From Rosistilla oblonga (GTDB lineage: Bacteria > Planctomycetota > Planctomycetia > Pirellulales > Pirellulaceae): a DNA stretch of 64,000 nucleotides. Positions 47,865 to 56,609 of this stretch are shown one piece after another; position 1 is the first letter of the stretch, and each line of letters opens with the position of its first letter. A program made the translations under genes and the position numbers. Under the pieces are notes generated by a model. That model was not told where the DNA came from. It saw only the letters and a program-made list of their open reading frames with translations, and ran no database searches. Location of the stretch: the NCBI RefSeq assembly GCF_007751715.1, contig NZ_CP036292.1:2046001-2110000 (forward strand), written 5' to 3'.

Positions 47865-47988
47865 CAGGGCTATTCAGTGTTTCAATTTGAGGTATCAGCC
47901 GCCACGCGTTAGCGTCCGGTTTACCTGGAGAACCGGACGCTAACGCGTGGCGGCTAATTTGCCTAAGCACAAACACTGATCAGCCCTG
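47865..47988. mobile_element. MITE-1: 124-base element with terminal repeats and palindrome
   Basis: The element starts CAGGGCTATTCAGTGTTT (47865-47882) and ends with its inverse AAACACTGATCAGCCCTG (47971-47988), 16 of 18 bases matching. The centre is a perfect palindrome with 25-base arms (47897-47921 and 47931-47955) and a 9-base loop. Exact 10-base copies of AGCGTTGGTG flank it. No gene is inside, so it is non-autonomous and needs a transposase elsewhere. The CAGGG end and long duplication recall ISAs1-type elements, as inference only. It sits 22 bases from the stop of the M32 gene. Confidence 0.85.
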
Positions 47989-47998
47989 AGCGTTGGTG
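47989..47998. repeat. Right 10-base target duplication of MITE-1
   Basis: AGCGTTGGTG, identical to 47855-47864. Confidence 0.9.
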
Positions 47999-48020
47999 CC
48001 TGGTCCCAGTCGCTGCGCGA

Positions 48021-49532
48021 TCAAAGGTTGTACAAGCTGCCGAACTTGCGTTTCAGGTAGCCGACCAATGGTTGCGATGTGATTGGTTTGCCGGTCGCTC
48101 GTTGGACCAATTCGTTTGGCGAATAGACGCGTCCGTGATGATGGATGTTTTCGTTCAGCCAACTTCGCAGCGGCGTGAACTCTCCCTTGCCGAACATCGC
48201 GTCGAGATCGCCGAGCGCTTCGCCAGCAGCGTCGAACAGCTGGGCGGCAATGAGATTGCCCAACGTATAGGTTGGGAAATATCCGAGCAGGCCGGCGCTC
48301 CAGTGAACGTCTTGCAGCACGCCGTCGGCGTTGTTCGGCGGCGTGATCCCCAGGTATTCCTGATACTTCTGATTCCAAGCATCGGGCAGATCCTTGGGTT
48401 TCAGGTCGCCGGAGATCAATGCCTGTTCCAGTTCAAAGCGGATGATGATGTGCAGGTTGTAAGTCACTTCGTCCGCTTCGACGCGGATCAAGCTCGGCTC
48501 GACCGTGTTGACGGCGAAGTGGAAGGCGTTGACGTCGACATCCGACAACGCTTCGGGAAAGGTCCGCTGCAGTTCACCATAAAAGTGCTGGCAGAAAGGC
48601 AGGCTGCGACCAACCATGTTCTCCCACATCCGCGATTGCGATTCATGGATTCCCAGCGAGACGTACGTTCCCGGCGGCAAACCAAACTGGTCGCCACGCA
48701 GTCCCTGGTCGTAGATCCCGTGTCCCGCTTCGTGTAGCGTTCCGTACAACGCTCCCGGAAACCAATGCGCGTCGTAGCGCGTTAGGATTCGGCAATCGCT
48801 TGGTCCCAGACTGGTGCAGAACGGATGCGAGGTCTCGTCCAATCGGCCTCGGGTGAAATCGAAACCGACAGCTTCGGCTGCCTGCATGCAAAACTTACGC
48901 TGTGCGTCGACGGGAAAGTTTCGTCGCAGCAGATCGGTGTTGGGTTGAGTCTTCGCGTCGCGGATCGCTGCGACTAACGGAACCAATTCGCTGCGCAGAT
49001 CGCGAAAGACTTCGGTCAACTGTTCCGACTTGGCGTCTTCTTCGTATTCATCCAACAACGCGTCGTAAAGATTGCCGCCGTCGGCCAATCGCTCGGCCGA
49101 TTCGATCTTCAGGCGAATGATCTCTTCCAAGGCGGGCAAGAACGCTGCGAAGTCGTCCGCTTTGCGAGCATCTTCCCATCGCTGCTGCCCGACAACGGTG
49201 GCTCGCGAAAGAGCTTCGACCAGATCCTGAGGCAGCTTGCACGCCCGCTCAAAATCGCGACCGATGCGATGGATCGTCGCCCCCGCGTCGCTGTGTCGAT
49301 CGCCCGCCAGTTCACTCTGCTGCAATTCCGCAATCCAATCTCCCATCTGCGGATCGGTGCGGCGACGATGAGCCATCCCGGCCAGATAGGTCACCTGATC
49401 GGCGCGGTAGGCGCGGCCACCGGTCGGCATGTACGTTCGCTCATCCCATTCCAGGGTGTAGCTGATCGATTCGAGCAGTGCGGTTTCACGTGTGAATTTC
49501 GCAAGTTGATCAAAGGTTTCGTTGCCATTCAT
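48021..49532 (-). CDS. Carboxypeptidase Taq (M32) family metallopeptidase
   Basis: I start at the ATG at 49532 (MNGNETFDQLAKF). The 503-residue protein has the zinc motif HEAGHGIYDQGL (HExxH) and a downstream ligand region GIHESQSRMWENMVGRS, both typical of family M32. N-terminal TLEWDERTYMPTGG and C-terminal LPDAWNQKYQEYLGI are also conserved. It removes single amino acids from the C-termini of peptides and has no signal peptide. It is divergent from the sulfatase gene. Confidence 0.95.
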   Translation of the reverse strand: MNGNETFDQLAKFTRETALLESISYTLEWDERTYMPTGGRAYRADQVTYLAGMAHRRRTDPQMGDWIAELQQSELAGDRHSDAGATIHRIGRDFERACKLPQDLVEALSRATVVGQQRWEDARKADDFAAFLPALEEIIRLKIESAERLADGGNLYDALLDEYEEDAKSEQLTEVFRDLRSELVPLVAAIRDAKTQPNTDLLRRNFPVDAQRKFCMQAAEAVGFDFTRGRLDETSHPFCTSLGPSDCRILTRYDAHWFPGALYGTLHEAGHGIYDQGLRGDQFGLPPGTYVSLGIHESQSRMWENMVGRSLPFCQHFYGELQRTFPEALSDVDVNAFHFAVNTVEPSLIRVEADEVTYNLHIIIRFELEQALISGDLKPKDLPDAWNQKYQEYLGITPPNNADGVLQDVHWSAGLLGYFPTYTLGNLIAAQLFDAAGEALGDLDAMFGKGEFTPLRSWLNENIHHHGRVYSPNELVQRATGKPITSQPLVGYLKRKFGSLYNL

Positions 49533-49774
49533 TCGGAAGGGACTCGTTGGACAAGAGGCTCGAAAATCAGTGTGGAAAGCATCCGGCGCCGCCGGCGGAT
49601 CGATGCGCAAGTCTAAAACCTGGCTCGCCCGCTGGCAATCGAGATGCGATCCGTCGCGTCAACAACTATGCTAGACTGGGCAATCATCAGTGGCCCCGTC
49701 TGGTATCAGTCAATGTCGGTTCGCGGTGGCCGTCGCGATCGGAATTTTTTTTGTATCACCCCACGAAATTCTTC

Positions 49775-51169
49775 ATGCCGATGAAAACTCGCCCTCTTTT
49801 TTTGCTGCTGACACTTTGGATCGTCCCTCTCGCAGCGCTCGCCGCAACGGCTGATCAGCCGCATCCCAACATCGTCTACATCTTGTTGGACGATGCGGGC
49901 TACGGCGATCTATCCTGTTATGGGCAAAAGAAATTCGAAACGCCTAACATCGATCGACTGGCGGCCGAGGGGATGAAGTTCACGCAGCACTATTCCGGTA
50001 GCACGGTCTGCGCTCCGACGCGCTGTTGTCTGATGACAGGTGTTCACACCGGGCACGCTTATGTCCGTGGGAATCGCGAGATCAAGCCGGAGGGCCAAGC
50101 GCCGATGCCAGCCGATATCGTGACGCTCCCGCGTTTGCTGAGTGCAGCCGGATACGAAACCGGCGCATTTGGAAAGTGGGGGCTCGGCGGGCCGGGATCG
50201 GCGAGCGATCCGGCCGAACATTTTGATCTGTTCTACGGCTACAACTGCCAGCGGGAAGCTCATAATTATTATCCCGACCATCTTTGGAAGAATCGCCAAC
50301 GCGTTCCCTTGGACGGCAAGACCTATACCGCCACGATGATCGGCGACGAGGGGCTCGACTTCATTCGCGCGAACAAAGACCAGCCCTTCTTTGCGTTTTT
50401 CCCCGTCGCGATTCCGCACGCTGCGATGCATGCGCCGGAGTCCTATATCGCTCCGTTCCGCGAGAAGTTTCCAGAGTTTGAAAACAAGATCGGCAAGTAT
50501 GCCGGTCCCGAAGTGAAAAATCCAATCGCTGCGTTTGCTGGCATGATGACGCTGGTCGACGAACAAGTCGATCAAATCATCGCGCTGTTGAAAGAACTCG
50601 ATCTGGACGAGCGGACGATCGTAATGCTCAGCAGCGACAACGGTCCGCATCGCGAAGGCGGTCACGATCCCGACTTCTTCGACAGCAACGGACCGTTCCG
50701 CGGCTACAAACGCGATCTGTACGAAGGGGGCATCCGCGCTCCGCTGATCGCCCGTTGGCCCGGCAAGATCTCGCCCGGTTCGACCTCCGATCTCATCTCC
50801 GCTCACTGGGATATGTTGCCAACCTTTTGCGAGCTCGCGGAAGCCAAGACTCCCGACACGATCGACGGTATTTCGCTGGTTCCCACGCTGTTAGGCGATG
50901 ACGATAAACAACAACCTCACGAATTCATGTACTGGGAATTTCATGAGCGTGGCGGCAAGCGAGCGGTTCGTTTTGGCGACTGGAAAGCTGTCCAGTTGAA
51001 CCTGAACAAGAAGCAGCGAGGTGAGATCGAGCTGTATCATCTACCCAGCGATCGCGGCGAACAGAAGAACGTCGCCGCAGAGCATCCCGAACTCGTCGCC
51101 AAAGCAAAAGCGATCATGTTGTCGGCGCATCAGCCCTCGGAACATTGGAAGTTCAAAGGTGGCAAGTAG
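49775..51169 (+). CDS. Exported arylsulfatase-type sulfatase
   Basis: I start at the ATG at 49775 (MPMKTRPLFLLL), which begins a signal peptide ending near ALAATADQ. The 464-residue protein has the metal site NIVYILLDDAGYGDLSCYG, the sulfatase motif CAPTRCCLMTG whose Cys is oxidised to formylglycine, HxxH-type ligands in IPHAAMHAP and SSDNGPHREGGHD. Substrate likely a sulfated sugar. An anaerobic sulfatase-maturing enzyme or FGE is not in the window. Confidence 0.95.
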   Translation: MPMKTRPLFLLLTLWIVPLAALAATADQPHPNIVYILLDDAGYGDLSCYGQKKFETPNIDRLAAEGMKFTQHYSGSTVCAPTRCCLMTGVHTGHAYVRGNREIKPEGQAPMPADIVTLPRLLSAAGYETGAFGKWGLGGPGSASDPAEHFDLFYGYNCQREAHNYYPDHLWKNRQRVPLDGKTYTATMIGDEGLDFIRANKDQPFFAFFPVAIPHAAMHAPESYIAPFREKFPEFENKIGKYAGPEVKNPIAAFAGMMTLVDEQVDQIIALLKELDLDERTIVMLSSDNGPHREGGHDPDFFDSNGPFRGYKRDLYEGGIRAPLIARWPGKISPGSTSDLISAHWDMLPTFCELAEAKTPDTIDGISLVPTLLGDDDKQQPHEFMYWEFHERGGKRAVRFGDWKAVQLNLNKKQRGEIELYHLPSDRGEQKNVAAEHPELVAKAKAIMLSAHQPSEHWKFKGGK

Positions 51170-51170
51170 C

Positions 51171-52088
51171 TTACTTGAGATACGCGTCGAGCTTCTTACG
51201 CTGATCTTCGATTAAGGGTTCAAAGCCGATCTGCACTCCGGGCAAAGCTGACTTCAGCGCTTCGATGTCTGCTGCCGAGAGGTAGGTCCGATCGATCTTC
51301 AGCCGTTTCAGGCGAGGCAGTTTCGTTAACTGTCGCAGCGCTGGCAGGTGGAAATCGGCTTCACCGATCTCCAGCGTTTCGAGCGTCTTGATTTGCGTCA
51401 AAGTTTCCAGCGATGCATCGCTTAAGCTCAGCGGTGCATTGCCTCGCTGCGGCAATCGCTGCCCTAGCTTCAGCGTCGTCAAACGGGGCAGCTTGGCGAT
51501 CTCCGCATTGCTTGCTTCGGTCCGGTAGGTGTGCCAGGTGCGCAGCTGCCGCAGGTTGGTCAGCGTGGCGATGGCGCGGAAACCGTCATCTCCCATCGAC
51601 ATCCCCGCCACGGTCAGGCTCTCCAGGTCGGGCAGTTCGGTCCAAGCGGAAAACCCTTCTCCTGTGAAGCCTTCCTTTCGAAACGAAAGATGAAAGAAGC
51701 TAACACGCTTGAGTCGTTTTAACTCGGCAAGCTTCGCCAGTCCTGCGTCGCTCAACTGTGCGCCGTCGAGCGACAGCGACTCCAATTCTTGCAGCCCCAC
51801 CAAAAATCCAACGGTCTCATCGTTCAAACCCTTTGCTCCGCCGTAGGCAGTCAACTTTTTCAAGTGAGTCAGGCTGCCGATCTCCTGCCATTGCTGGCTC
51901 TCCAATCGCTTGCTGTCGCGAAACGATAGTTCCACGATCCGATCGGCTTTGATCACAACAGTTGCTCCCAAAGCTTCAAGCCGACGTGCGGTGGCCGCTT
52001 CGGTGTCGGCGTGCAATGGAGTCGACTGAGCAAGCAAAATAGCGACAAACATCGCCAAGCAATGGAGTTTCATCGTCCGCCTTTTCAT
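51171..52088 (-). CDS. Exported leucine-rich-repeat protein
   Basis: The 305-residue protein has a signal peptide (about 1-28, LAQSTPLHADTEAA) and about seven LRR units such as LKKLTAYGGAKGLNDETVGFLVG, LESLSLDGAQLSDAGLAKLA and RLTTLKLGQRL. The pattern LxxLxLxG.xLxDxGLxxLxxL is the bacterial or GALA-type LRR. It probably binds another protein outside the cytoplasm. Its stop is 1 base from the stop of the convergent sulfatase gene. Confidence 0.85.
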   Translation of the reverse strand: MKRRTMKLHCLAMFVAILLAQSTPLHADTEAATARRLEALGATVVIKADRIVELSFRDSKRLESQQWQEIGSLTHLKKLTAYGGAKGLNDETVGFLVGLQELESLSLDGAQLSDAGLAKLAELKRLKRVSFFHLSFRKEGFTGEGFSAWTELPDLESLTVAGMSMGDDGFRAIATLTNLRQLRTWHTYRTEASNAEIAKLPRLTTLKLGQRLPQRGNAPLSLSDASLETLTQIKTLETLEIGEADFHLPALRQLTKLPRLKRLKIDRTYLSAADIEALKSALPGVQIGFEPLIEDQRKKLDAYLK

Positions 52089-52107
52089 CGAGTGAACCTT
52101 GGTGAGC

Positions 52108-53250
52108 TTATTCTGAATCGACCAACAGCGCCGAAAGGACTTGAGCGTAGACGCGGTGCCCGAAATCGTTGGGATGGTTGACTCCGTTGCCGGTCAGATC
52201 GGCGTCCTTTTTACGTTTGAAAAACTCTTCCCAAACGCTGGTCATGTCGGCAAGTGTGACTCCGGGTTCGCAGAGCGATGCCAGGGTGTCGCGGTATTGC
52301 GGGAAGACATCGTGGTTCAAGCGGATCCAGTCGCGATTGCCAAGCATCGTGGCGACCAAAATGAACTCAGCCTCGGGCAACTGGGCTCGCGTCTTGGCAA
52401 TCATCTCGGCCGTGTACTTGCCGTAGTTTTCCGCGGAGATGCCTGCCGAATCGTTCATCCCAAAAGCGATGATCACCAGATCGGGCTTGTGCGACGCGAC
52501 CTCATCGATCATCGACACGCCCCACGGCGTCGCTTTGCCGCCGATCGACAGATTGGTCAATGTGATGTTGGGCGAATATTGTGTCTTCAGATGCTGCAGC
52601 AACAGATCTTGGTAAGCGGGTTGAAAGGGCGCGCCCCCTCCCCAGCCCGAAGCGTTGCAGCCGGTGGAGATGCTGTCGCCGAGCAACACGATCGACAACG
52701 GTTTTTCATCGCGCAGCTTTCCAATCGTGGTCGGCAACGCCGCCGGATCGAACTTCGGCGCCGCCACGGGCCAGTTCTTCTCCGAGGTTTTGTAAGTCAC
52801 CAGCGTTTGCATCTGGTGATATTCCAATGTGGCACCAAACAGGATCTCGCCGTTGCCATCGCGATGCGTCAGTTGATGTCGCTGCGATTTCGCCGGCCGA
52901 CGTAGTTCTTCGGGGAGCGTTGTGACGATCTGCGATCCGGCGGGAACAACGATCTCGCGCGTGCCCGGTTTGAAGCGATAATCGGTTCCCTCGCGATAGG
53001 TGATCTTGCCCGATGAACTCTTCACCGATTCGATCTCCGCGATCGGAAACAGAAGCGAACCGCGAGCCTCTCCCGTTTTTGCGTCGCGAACAAACAGCAC
53101 GGACTCCCCTTCGATTCGGTCGCCAGCCCAAAACGGTTGCAGCGCCGCGGGAGTATATTTCCACGTCGACGTCTCTTCCGCCGAAGTCTCGCCGGAGCGA
53201 AATGGATTGCAAACGAGAAGGATAACGATTGGCAGCAGCTTGATTTTCAT
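52108..53250 (-). CDS. Exported SGNH/GDSL hydrolase
   Basis: The 380-residue protein has a signal peptide, a beta-rich N-terminal domain (about 28-170) and an SGNH domain: block I IVLLGDSISTGCNASG (Ser nucleophile) near residue 190, FGMNDSAG (block III Asn), and block V NGVNHPNDFGHRVYAQVL with Asp and His. These are usually esterases acting on acetylated or acylated sugars. The N-terminal domain may bind substrate. It is co-oriented with the LRR gene, 19 bases apart. Confidence 0.9.
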   Translation of the reverse strand: MKIKLLPIVILLVCNPFRSGETSAEETSTWKYTPAALQPFWAGDRIEGESVLFVRDAKTGEARGSLLFPIAEIESVKSSSGKITYREGTDYRFKPGTREIVVPAGSQIVTTLPEELRRPAKSQRHQLTHRDGNGEILFGATLEYHQMQTLVTYKTSEKNWPVAAPKFDPAALPTTIGKLRDEKPLSIVLLGDSISTGCNASGWGGGAPFQPAYQDLLLQHLKTQYSPNITLTNLSIGGKATPWGVSMIDEVASHKPDLVIIAFGMNDSAGISAENYGKYTAEMIAKTRAQLPEAEFILVATMLGNRDWIRLNHDVFPQYRDTLASLCEPGVTLADMTSVWEEFFKRKKDADLTGNGVNHPNDFGHRVYAQVLSALLVDSE

Positions 53251-53454
53251 CGGCTCTCAAAACGGTTGGATCGCCAGCGACAGCGGTGTCGAATCGCCCA
53301 CTGGCAACGTTGGGGGTGGGGGAAAGTGTCGACGATTATCGTAACTACAAATCGCGCGACGTGCCGCATGCAGCGGAGGAGAGGTTCCTAAATCGTTTCG
53401 CCGCGTCCCCAGTGGGCCGCGCGTTGAACCTCAAGTTCCCATCGCTGGAAAACT

Positions 53455-53598
53455 CGCGGGGCGTTGCCCACGCGGTTAAACGATTTATGCGCGGCGGCGC
53501 TGGAGTGGAGGCTTTAGCCGAAGCCGCGCGGGGCGTTGCCCGCGCGGTTAAACGATTTATGTTTGGCGGCGCTGGAGTCGAGGCTTCAGCCGACCGCG
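53455..53598. repeat. 72-base tandem repeat, two copies
   Basis: Copies at 53455-53526 and 53527-53598 share CGCGGGGCGTTGCC, GCGGTTAAACGATTTATG and GGCGGCGCTGGAGT. They carry short inverted pieces (CGCGGGGCGTTGCCCGCGCG). They lie in the 365-base gap between the SGNH gene and the HEAT gene, which otherwise contains nothing I recognise. Confidence 0.85.
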
Positions 53599-53615
53599 TG
53601 CGGAACGGGGAAACA

Positions 53616-54833
53616 CTATTCAAACGAAACGTGGGCCTCTTGCCACCAAGCTGTCCATTTTTCGGTGTCGTCGCCAAAGTTCTGTTGAGTCAGTTTCTCG
53701 AGTCCGGCGGCTGCGGCGGCGCGGACGCGGGCGTCGCGATCTTGCAAGGCGACCAACAGAGCTTCGACTGCGACGGGATCTTTTACGTTTGCTATCGCTC
53801 GCGCCGCAGCGATCCTCAACAGCGGCAGCCGCGCCTTTAGCCCCGCCAGATGCGGCAGCAGTTTCAGGCTCGCGAGATCGGCAATCTTATCGCCAGCCTG
53901 TCCGTCGGCGGCCTGTTGGCGGATCGCATCGACCATCGCCATGATGTCGTCGACCGACTGGGGAATCTCGAGTTTTGGCAGCTCGATTCCCGCCGGGATC
54001 AGACTCTCCAATGTGCTCCCCGCACGCAGCTCCTCCGCCGTCGGCAGTTTGCCGCCACGCAACACGTTCAGTTTCAGCAAGGCATCGAGCTTGGCGCGAT
54101 CGGCGGGGTCTAAGGTTTGCACTTCCGCATGGGCCTGAGCCCGAACGGCGGGATCGGCGGAGAAGATGCCGCGAGCGGATGCTTTTGCTTCGACCGATAC
54201 ATCGACCTCTGCAAGCGACGCCGCGCCGGCCGCTTCGGCCTCTTTCAATAGATCGGCTGCGGCTTGCAGGTCGGTGCTGGCGACTTGGAATGTTGCTTGC
54301 AATTTGCTGGGCGAGACACCGGCCCGATCGATCCAGATCGCCGATTGGTAGGCCCAAATCGAAAGGTCGCCACGAACCGATAAGATCCGCTGGCAGCGTG
54401 GTTCGACAGCGCCGGTGATAAACGCCTGACCGGCCGGCGGTGAATTTTTATGGTAGTCGATGCAGACGACTTGAGTCAGAAAGCCCTGCTCGCTGGAGTC
54501 GTTCAGTTCGATCGCGGCGGTGCGGCGATAGGTTCCCTGAGCCGTCAGCTTTCCCTTCAGTCCAACCGCCGCCAGACGCTGGACGTCGCCCCCTTGAGGC
54601 AGAAAAAGCGTACCGGGCGTGACCTTCAGTTGCAGGTCTCCGGCAGTTTGCTTCCGCAGGTAGATCTTCATGCGATCCCCCAACGCCCCGCCGAGAAACT
54701 CGATCCGGACACTCACCGCTCCCGATTCGATAGCGGCGTGCAATTCCAGTTGTCGCGTCTCGGCAGACGCTGGCAATGCGAAAAGTCCAAGCCATGCCAA
54801 GGCGAAACGGATTACAAACTTGATCGAAAACAT
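53616..54833 (-). CDS. Exported protein with C-terminal HEAT repeats
   Basis: The ATG at 54833 (MFSIKFVIRFALAWLGLFALP) opens a signal peptide; the frame upstream is not needed. The 405-residue product has a beta-rich N-terminal part, a helical linker rich in Ala/Glu (about 195-250), and a C-terminal HEAT-like region (ARAIANVKDPVAVEALLVALQDRDARVRAAAAAGLEKLT). HEAT repeats bind proteins. It is divergent from the acetylxylan-esterase-like gene. Function unknown. Confidence 0.8.
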   Translation of the reverse strand: MFSIKFVIRFALAWLGLFALPASAETRQLELHAAIESGAVSVRIEFLGGALGDRMKIYLRKQTAGDLQLKVTPGTLFLPQGGDVQRLAAVGLKGKLTAQGTYRRTAAIELNDSSEQGFLTQVVCIDYHKNSPPAGQAFITGAVEPRCQRILSVRGDLSIWAYQSAIWIDRAGVSPSKLQATFQVASTDLQAAADLLKEAEAAGAASLAEVDVSVEAKASARGIFSADPAVRAQAHAEVQTLDPADRAKLDALLKLNVLRGGKLPTAEELRAGSTLESLIPAGIELPKLEIPQSVDDIMAMVDAIRQQAADGQAGDKIADLASLKLLPHLAGLKARLPLLRIAAARAIANVKDPVAVEALLVALQDRDARVRAAAAAGLEKLTQQNFGDDTEKWTAWWQEAHVSFE

Positions 54834-55070
54834 CGGTTCACTCGGTGTTGGAAGATTGGAATTCGGCGGCGATCGATTGTACCGCATATCGGTGGGTTGC
54901 CAAACATCCGCAATAGGTAAACGCAGCGTCGGCAACCTCGCTCGAATCCAGCGTGTCGCGGAAGAGAAAATTTGCACGGCCGCGATACTGCCACGATTCG
55001 CTGGCTATAATCGACCACCCGCAAGAAAAATCTTCCCACCACCATCACTCAACCCACCTGGAACTACGCC

Positions 55071-56417
55071 ATGCGTCGATTTTCTGCTCTCCGCAGCCAT
55101 GCCATGCTGCTCGCGTTCGCTCTACCCATTTTTCTCTCCACCGCTTCGCTTGCTGCCGCCGAAGGTTACGCCGTAAGTGTCGCCGCCGATCGCGACGATG
55201 CGATCTACGATTCGGGAGAGGCCGCCGCGTTTGTGATCTCCGTGACACGCGGCGACCAGCCTGTCACCGACGGCAAGCTGACCTATGTGGTCGACGATTT
55301 TTTGCGGAGCGGCAAAAGCGGAGGTTATCCCGAAGGCGAGGCTTCGCTCGATGGAAAGCCAGTTCGCGTGGCGGTGAAGTCGGACAAACCGAATGTCTTG
55401 CGTTGCCAAGTCACCTACACGCCAGCCGAGGGCAAGCCGATTCGCAGGTTGGCGGGGCTCGCGTTTTCGCCGACTGAGATCGAGCCGAGCATGCCGGTCC
55501 CGGATGACTTCGACGCCTTTTGGGCCGACCAGAAAAAGCAGCTAGCCGAAGTTGAGATCACGCCGACGCTGACGCCAGTCGAACAGAAGAACAACAAAAT
55601 CGCCTGCTTTGACGTTCAAGTTCCCTGCTTGGGCGGCGCTCCGGTCTCGGGGTATTTTGCCAAACCTGTAGGGGCGGAAGAGAAGAGTTTGCCTGCGATT
55701 CTGTGGGTTCATGGAGCGGGCGTGCGAAGTTCGTCGCTGTACGCCGCAACCAAAGGAGCCAACGCGGGGATGCTGTCGATGGACATCAACGCTCACGGAA
55801 TTCCCAACGGCAAGCCCGCTGAATTCTACGCTCAACAGAGCGGCGGTCCGCTGAAGAACTATCGTTATGCCGGCCGCGACAGTCGCGACACCATCTATTT
55901 CCGCGGGATGTTCCTGCGACTGGTTCGCGCGATCGACTTTCTGACGATGCAACCGGAATGGAACGGCCGCGAAGTGATCGTGATCGGTCACAGCCAAGGG
56001 GGCGGGCAAGCGTTGGTCGCTGGCGGTTTGGATCCACGCGTGACCTTGATCGCGTCGGGCGTGCCGGCGATCTGCGATCACACCGGAAACGTCGCCGGCC
56101 GCGTCAACGGCTGGCCGAAACTGGTTCCCAACGGGCCCGATGGAAAACCTGAACCGGCGGCACTGGAAGCTTCACGATACGTCGACTCGGTCAACTTCGC
56201 CTCGCGCTGCAAAGCCGACGCGATCATGAGCGTCGGTTTTGTCGATGTCACCTGTCCGCCGACTAGCTGTTACGCGGCGTACAACGCCTTGTTAGGCGAG
56301 AAGACGATGATCAGTGAACCTTTGATGGGGCACAACGCTCCGAAACATATCCACAAAGCGTTCTTCGATCGCGTGCTCCAGCACGTCGAACAAAGCCAAC
56401 CCGCAGCGGCTAAGTAG
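55071..56417 (+). CDS. Acetylxylan-esterase-like alpha/beta hydrolase
   Basis: The 448-residue protein has a signal peptide (about 1-30), a beta-domain (about 31-140), and an alpha/beta hydrolase fold of the AXE1 type: LWVHGAGVRSSS (oxyanion region), nucleophile Ser in VIVIGHSQGGGQALVAGGLD, SVGFVDVTCPPTSCYAAYNAL and His in EPLMGHNAPKHIH. The Pfam AXE1 relatives deacetylate xylan or cephalosporin C. It fits the polysaccharide-degrading region, but the substrate is inferred. Confidence 0.9.
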   Translation: MRRFSALRSHAMLLAFALPIFLSTASLAAAEGYAVSVAADRDDAIYDSGEAAAFVISVTRGDQPVTDGKLTYVVDDFLRSGKSGGYPEGEASLDGKPVRVAVKSDKPNVLRCQVTYTPAEGKPIRRLAGLAFSPTEIEPSMPVPDDFDAFWADQKKQLAEVEITPTLTPVEQKNNKIACFDVQVPCLGGAPVSGYFAKPVGAEEKSLPAILWVHGAGVRSSSLYAATKGANAGMLSMDINAHGIPNGKPAEFYAQQSGGPLKNYRYAGRDSRDTIYFRGMFLRLVRAIDFLTMQPEWNGREVIVIGHSQGGGQALVAGGLDPRVTLIASGVPAICDHTGNVAGRVNGWPKLVPNGPDGKPEPAALEASRYVDSVNFASRCKADAIMSVGFVDVTCPPTSCYAAYNALLGEKTMISEPLMGHNAPKHIHKAFFDRVLQHVEQSQPAAAK

Positions 56418-56448
56418 ACCGCCGCGGGCAATCGGATCGATCGTCTGG

Positions 56449-56458
56449 CGTTTACCAC
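56449..56458. repeat. Left 10-base target duplication of MITE-2
   Basis: CGTTTACCAC directly before the left inverted repeat; identical to 56600-56609. Confidence 0.9.
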
Positions 56459-56599
56459 CAATCCCGTTCAACGAAGCGTAGTGGACGAGGTTACGAGTCC
56501 TTTTGCATCAGGCCAAATCGCTGGGACTCGTAACCTCGTCCACTACATCACGCCGCTAATTCTTTCGACGGTCCGAGGCTCCTTCGTTGAACGGTATTG
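56459..56599. mobile_element. MITE-2: 141-base element with terminal repeats and palindrome
   Basis: The left end CAATCCCGTTCAACGAAG (56459-56476) and the inverse of the right end CTTCGTTGAACGGTATTG (56582-56599) match in 17 of 18 bases. A perfect 23-base palindrome arm at 56478-56500 pairs with 56524-56546 (loop 23). Exact 10-base copies of CGTTTACCAC flank it. No gene is inside. It lies between two convergent genes and its palindrome could act as a bidirectional terminator. Its sequence is unlike MITE-1 but the layout is the same. Confidence 0.85.
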
Positions 56600-56609
56600 C
56601 GTTTACCAC
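56600..56609. repeat. Right 10-base target duplication of MITE-2
   Basis: CGTTTACCAC, identical to 56449-56458. It holds the TAA stop codon (56603-56605, minus strand) of the sialidase-like gene. Confidence 0.9.
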
